Source: Tyto alba
Lineage: Eukaryota > Chordata > Aves > Strigiformes > Tytonidae
Direction of reading: 5' to 3'
DNA: 64,000 nt
Assembly (NCBI RefSeq): GCF_018691265.1
Contig: NW_024881283.1
Span: 5,615,731-5,679,730 of the forward strand
Below the pieces are notes generated by a model, which saw only the letters and a program-made list of their open reading frames with translations, did not search any database and had not been told where the DNA came from. The position numbers were made by a program, and so were the translations under genes. Of the stretch, positions 59,996 to 64,000 are shown one piece after another; positions within the stretch are counted from its first letter, which is position 1, and each line of letters starts with the position of its first letter.

Positions 59996-62900
59996 TTTTT
60001 CCTCACAGTTTTAAGTTTCTGGTATTTCCCAGCTCAGAAGGACTCGGATAAAGCACTGCTGTCAGCAAATAAGCTCTTCTCCCCTGTTTATCAAAGTGAG
60101 AAAGAAACAAGGGTACTACCAGAATTTCAAATGTAATTTTATTCAGTGGTCAGTTCCTGAATCATCTGAGGCTTTGATATGGGTTCAAACCTAGTAATTT
60201 TGGTTTTCAAAACTGCCATAAATGCAGATGTCTGTATGTTTTTAACTGTCCATTAGAGAGTAAGAGGCTTTGTTTAATATGTGTGCTCTGATGCACAGTT
60301 TACACTACATGGTACAGTTTAGGTTAAACACCCAGAAATAGAGGTTACCCACTTCTAATCCAAGCAAAGAGTGGAGCTATACTTTACTAATCTCTTTGTG
60401 GACATGAAAAGAATTTTTCTTCTGGTTTTGAGATTTTTTCACATCTCTTTTTAATATACAGAGAGCTTCATTCTCTGTTTCCAATTCCTAACTCAAGTAC
60501 AAACCATTGAAAAAGATGTGGCCAAAGGTAGGAACTCTCACAGCTTCAAAACTATTCCCAGTCTGATGTGGAAGGCCCGTGAAACTCCGGGTGGGATAGG
60601 GCTCTCTCCCAAATGTTCACATCCCCCCTGTAGAAACATAAAGAATGGAGAGCTCAGAGCTATTCAGCAGATCCAGAGAAGATGTGAATCTGCACCAGAT
60701 CTTGGTTGTTAGCCCCTCAACTTCTAGAGCAAACTATGTGAATGCCTATTTTTAACCTTGGTGTTGCAGCTCTCAGTTTTTGTGTTAAAAATGTCAATAA
60801 AACTCATCCCAACAGCACTAGATGAATTCTGTAGAAATACTTCGGATTTATGATTTGAGATCCATGGGAAACTCTGCTATTTCTGCCTTTATCTTTTTTT
60901 TCTGGCCATCAAAATAACCTAAAAAATAATAGAATTATGATTACAAACACAATAAAAAGCTCAAACTGGAAGATTTCAAAAATAATGAAAATTCTGACCC
61001 CATTCTTTTGAAGTTGTTAAAGCTGCTCACTCCATTCCTGTTAAGTCATTTTGTTTTGATGAAGGCAGACTGCTTCTCGTTGAGCCTGTAACAGAAGGCT
61101 TCACATCTGAAATTCCATGTGTTTCCAACAATAAAGGAATCCTAGAGAATAAAAGTTTAAAAGGAAATAAAAACAAAACCAGAAAGTTGTAATGAGCTAT
61201 TCTTGTCTTATCAAAGTGCTCTGACATCTTTGAAACAAAATGGTAAAATGGAAACAAATGGCTTCAAAATTTTGTGCGTCAGAAATGTAACTGCAATTGA
61301 TGTGCCCCCATGAAATGTTTAGATCATGGCAAAACTGTGTTTTCTCACGTTAAAACTCTTCTGTCAAACCTCTTTAGACCAACACAAACTCTGAGTTGTA
61401 ATGAGAAGCTGGCCCTTGAGGGCTGGCACGACTCTGGAGTAACAGAAGGAATGATACACCCTGTCTTTGCTTTTATGCAGGGGAGACCCAAGTAGAGGAG
61501 ATAACATGGGCAGCAGAGGTCAATGCCAGAGCTGGGAGACAAAAAAGGAAAGTTCAGCGGTACCTAATGTCATGAAGGGACGAGGCTGGGCAAAAATCCT
61601 TGATCTCCACCATTTTATGAGCTTGGCAGAGAAGGTTCTTGGGGTGATGTGCACCCAGGAGCATCCTGCTGCCACCAAGGCTGCTGCTTCCCACACTGGG
61701 TGGTAAGGAGCCCATTATCACTCAAAAATCTCCTAGGAAGGCATTTTTGTCTGTGTATTGGAAGATTGAGCTAAATGCTTGGAGCTATTAGCAGACAATT
61801 AAAGCTAATGTTGCAGCCAGCAGAAAGATCCCAGTTAGTCACTTTACTCAATTTAAATCTTTGAAAATTTTCACAGTTCTAATCAAGAAATAAAGAAGAA
61901 AATATATATAGATGTATATATATATATCAGAGCATTAACTTTCATTGTCAAATCAAGTCAAAAATTGCTGAATGAGGTAAATATGAGGAGAAATGTAATA
62001 GACTATTACCACAATATAGCTTGTGCCTTTCATTTTCAAATGGTGTTCACACAACCCTCGCCCCCACACAAATGCACTTTGGGATATTTAAGGGAAGAAA
62101 ATAGTAATGTTTGAGATGGATAAAATAATCAAGTAAAAGGCATAAAAGAAGCAGGTTGTAGGGGCTGGCTTTTAGGCTGGGCATTTGTTGGAGGATTAAA
62201 TTGTTGGGGGTCCTTCCTTTTTCTGAAGACAGGATAGAAGAGTACTGCATTAGTCTTCAACAAAGAGAGAGACTAGAATAATAAAAGCTAAATGTAAAAA
62301 TGGGTGGATACATGGATAGAAAGGCAAGAAGAAGAACATGTGAGTTGTATGTAAGGAAGATAAAAGGTGGCTAAAAGGAATATTGAAGAAAAAGAAATTC
62401 AGACCTGTGCACGTAAGAGATGTTTCATTAGACAAGTGGTTAGATGGATAAAGTAAAGACAATAGGAGAAAAAGCAAAGATACATTCCACAAGAAGCTGA
62501 CATATAGTTAAGCAGCCACAGAATAACATGCTGCAGAGTTTAAAGTTTTCTTTTTCATGTAAGCTGTCAAACAACCAACCTCACTGCCTGTTTCCAGTGG
62601 TCTGGGTTGTGGAGGGCATTATATTTGTTCATGAGGTGAGATGCTGAGGCACACGTCTGTTTTTACAGTACTTTGGCATGACATTGCTGTCAGGAAGGAG
62701 ATGTCCAGGTGGAGGTCTGGCTAGAAAAAGGAGGGCCATAGTAAGACAACCAAGCAAAAGAACCCTATATTCAGGCTCTCATTGTCTGAACAAGGATGAG
62801 GAGTGTTTGTTGCCTGGGGTCTCCTGGGAGCTGCCTTTGAGGCAAGTCAAACTTGCAGGTTTATCTGATATTGTCTAGGAGACAAAACATTGTCAAATTT

Positions 62901-64000
62901 GGCTCCTTTTCCTGAATAAAGAAATTCTGTCCTGGATAGCCTTGAGCAATATACTTCACTGGCTTGATCATGGAGATAGTTAGCTCTTACCATGCACAGG
63001 TACAGCACCAAGCACACTGGAGTCCTCGTATTTTCTGGTGACTCAAAATTACAAATTCCCTTGTCACTGATCATGGTTTCTTGCACAGCAGCTTTCTGCC
63101 AGAAGGAAAAGCAGCCCAGCCTAGTAAGAGCATTCATATGTTAGGGGATCTTCTCCAGCACTTCCCAACTGTCAGAGCACAGGAGACAAGAGAGGAAAGA
63201 TGGGGCAGTGCCCTCCAGCTGTTCATGCTGCATCATGAGCCAGTGAGACCATGATGAGTTCCTGGAGCAGTGAATCAGTACTGTACACCTGAACCCTCCT
63301 TCCCCATCGTGAAATTCCTGGTGATAGCTTTGGCTTTGCAGAGAAGAACCAGGGAAGAGAGCAGCCTGTGTCTGCTTGACAATCCAATGTGCCTGGCTCT
63401 CAAGAAATTTGCATGCCAGGCATTTTGGCAAGAAATTACAGCTCAAGGCAGCAAAGAGTTTTCAGTGCTGAATGTCATTCCCAGAGCTGGCTGTTCCAAG
63501 AACCTAAAATTGGGCAGCAAAATATCCTTCCTGTTCAACACATTGCTGAAATGCTGTAGGCTTTGGCTTAGGCCAGGTTTGCCATCAGTACCTCATGCCT
63601 TGATTAAACTTTAGAAGCCACTGCATAGGCTGAAGGTCAGAATAAGAGCTACAGCGAGTGGTGTCAGGGTCAGTGATTTTGTGAGATGTGGGGAAGCAGG
63701 CTGGAAACCACATGAATGAAGTATTTGATCAGTTCTTCAGAAAACACCACCTATACCCGGAATAAGCAGGCAGGAACATCAGAGGCCAGCCCACATTACA
63801 GCCAGCGACACAAGAAGCTCACTGGCAAGTCTCCAGTCTTTGTAGGAGAGGTGCAGTTCTTAGCAGCTCTCCTAAGGAGCTGTGGAAGATGCACTTTCAT
63901 TGTATCAGCACATTTAAAAATGTCAGTGGCAATTGGAATAAAATGCTACAGTGCTGTAACAAGCACAGTAGTAGTATAATAATAACAGTAGTATTATTAA
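59996..64000. other. Unique non-coding sequence to the window end
   Basis: No gene recognised. A TA-rich microsatellite is at about 61901-61928 and a TAA/TAG-rich patch is at the very end (63971-64000). An octamer ATTTGCAT lies at 63407-63414. The frame at 63270-63614 (114 codons) has no family resemblance. Confidence 0.5.

Noticed and set aside
1..64000. A prokaryotic or phage system (CRISPR, operon, toxin-antitoxin, integrase)
   Set aside because: Frames are short and scattered on both strands, there are no ribosome-binding or operon patterns, and CR1 and LTR elements show the DNA is from a vertebrate.

Overview
This window looks like non-coding DNA (intergenic or deep intronic) from a bird genome. 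Three kinds of sequence support that. There are CR1-type LINE 3' ends of at least two ages. There are two full-length solo LTRs and one truncated LTR from a single endogenous retrovirus family (TG...CA ends, about 1.07 kb, 5-bp near-identical flanking duplications). The rest is mostly single-copy, moderate-GC sequence with few repeats. No open reading frame resembles a cellular protein. The longest (187-204 codons) are low-complexity or Ser/Pro/Cys-rich translations without domain logic, so no host gene is annotated. I see no rRNA, tRNA, CRISPR, prokaryotic or phage features, and no bacterial-style operon.

Layout. Positions 1-9005 are mostly unique DNA with an AC/TA microsatellite (673), a TG/CG tract (2277) and a GGGGAT hexamer tract with G-quadruplex form (6872). 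LTR A (9006-9728, minus strand) is truncated. From 9729 to 42950 the sequence is essentially single-copy. In it are several AT-rich, motif-dense stretches that look like conserved non-coding (enhancer-type) elements (about 12770, 17455, 23690, 26100, 35570, 38080, 41140-42950) and a few CpG-rich patches (19380, 23430, 27150, 42360). An old antisense CR1 lies at 42950-43250. LTR B (48425-49497, minus) is followed 113 bp later by a CR1 3' end (49611-49850). Further conserved-element-like stretches lie at 50560, 52080, 52440, 52705 and 53040. A degenerate two-copy tandem repeat (57054-57310) ends about 210 bp before LTR C (57522-58593, plus). Then come an (AAAT)n microsatellite (59369-59431) and another old CR1 (59580-59995).

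How it fits together. The picture is a gene-poor interval, possibly the regulatory landscape of a developmental gene outside the window, with a few later LTR and LINE insertions. The conserved-element calls rest only on composition and motif content; no alignment was available, so they are hypotheses. I did not find a convincing previously undescribed biological system. The best leads are the CpG patch next to an octamer-containing element at 23430-23815, the element cluster at 41140-42950, the POU-octamer-type motifs at 50.7-52.7 kb, and the paired LTRs that could mediate deletion or inversion.
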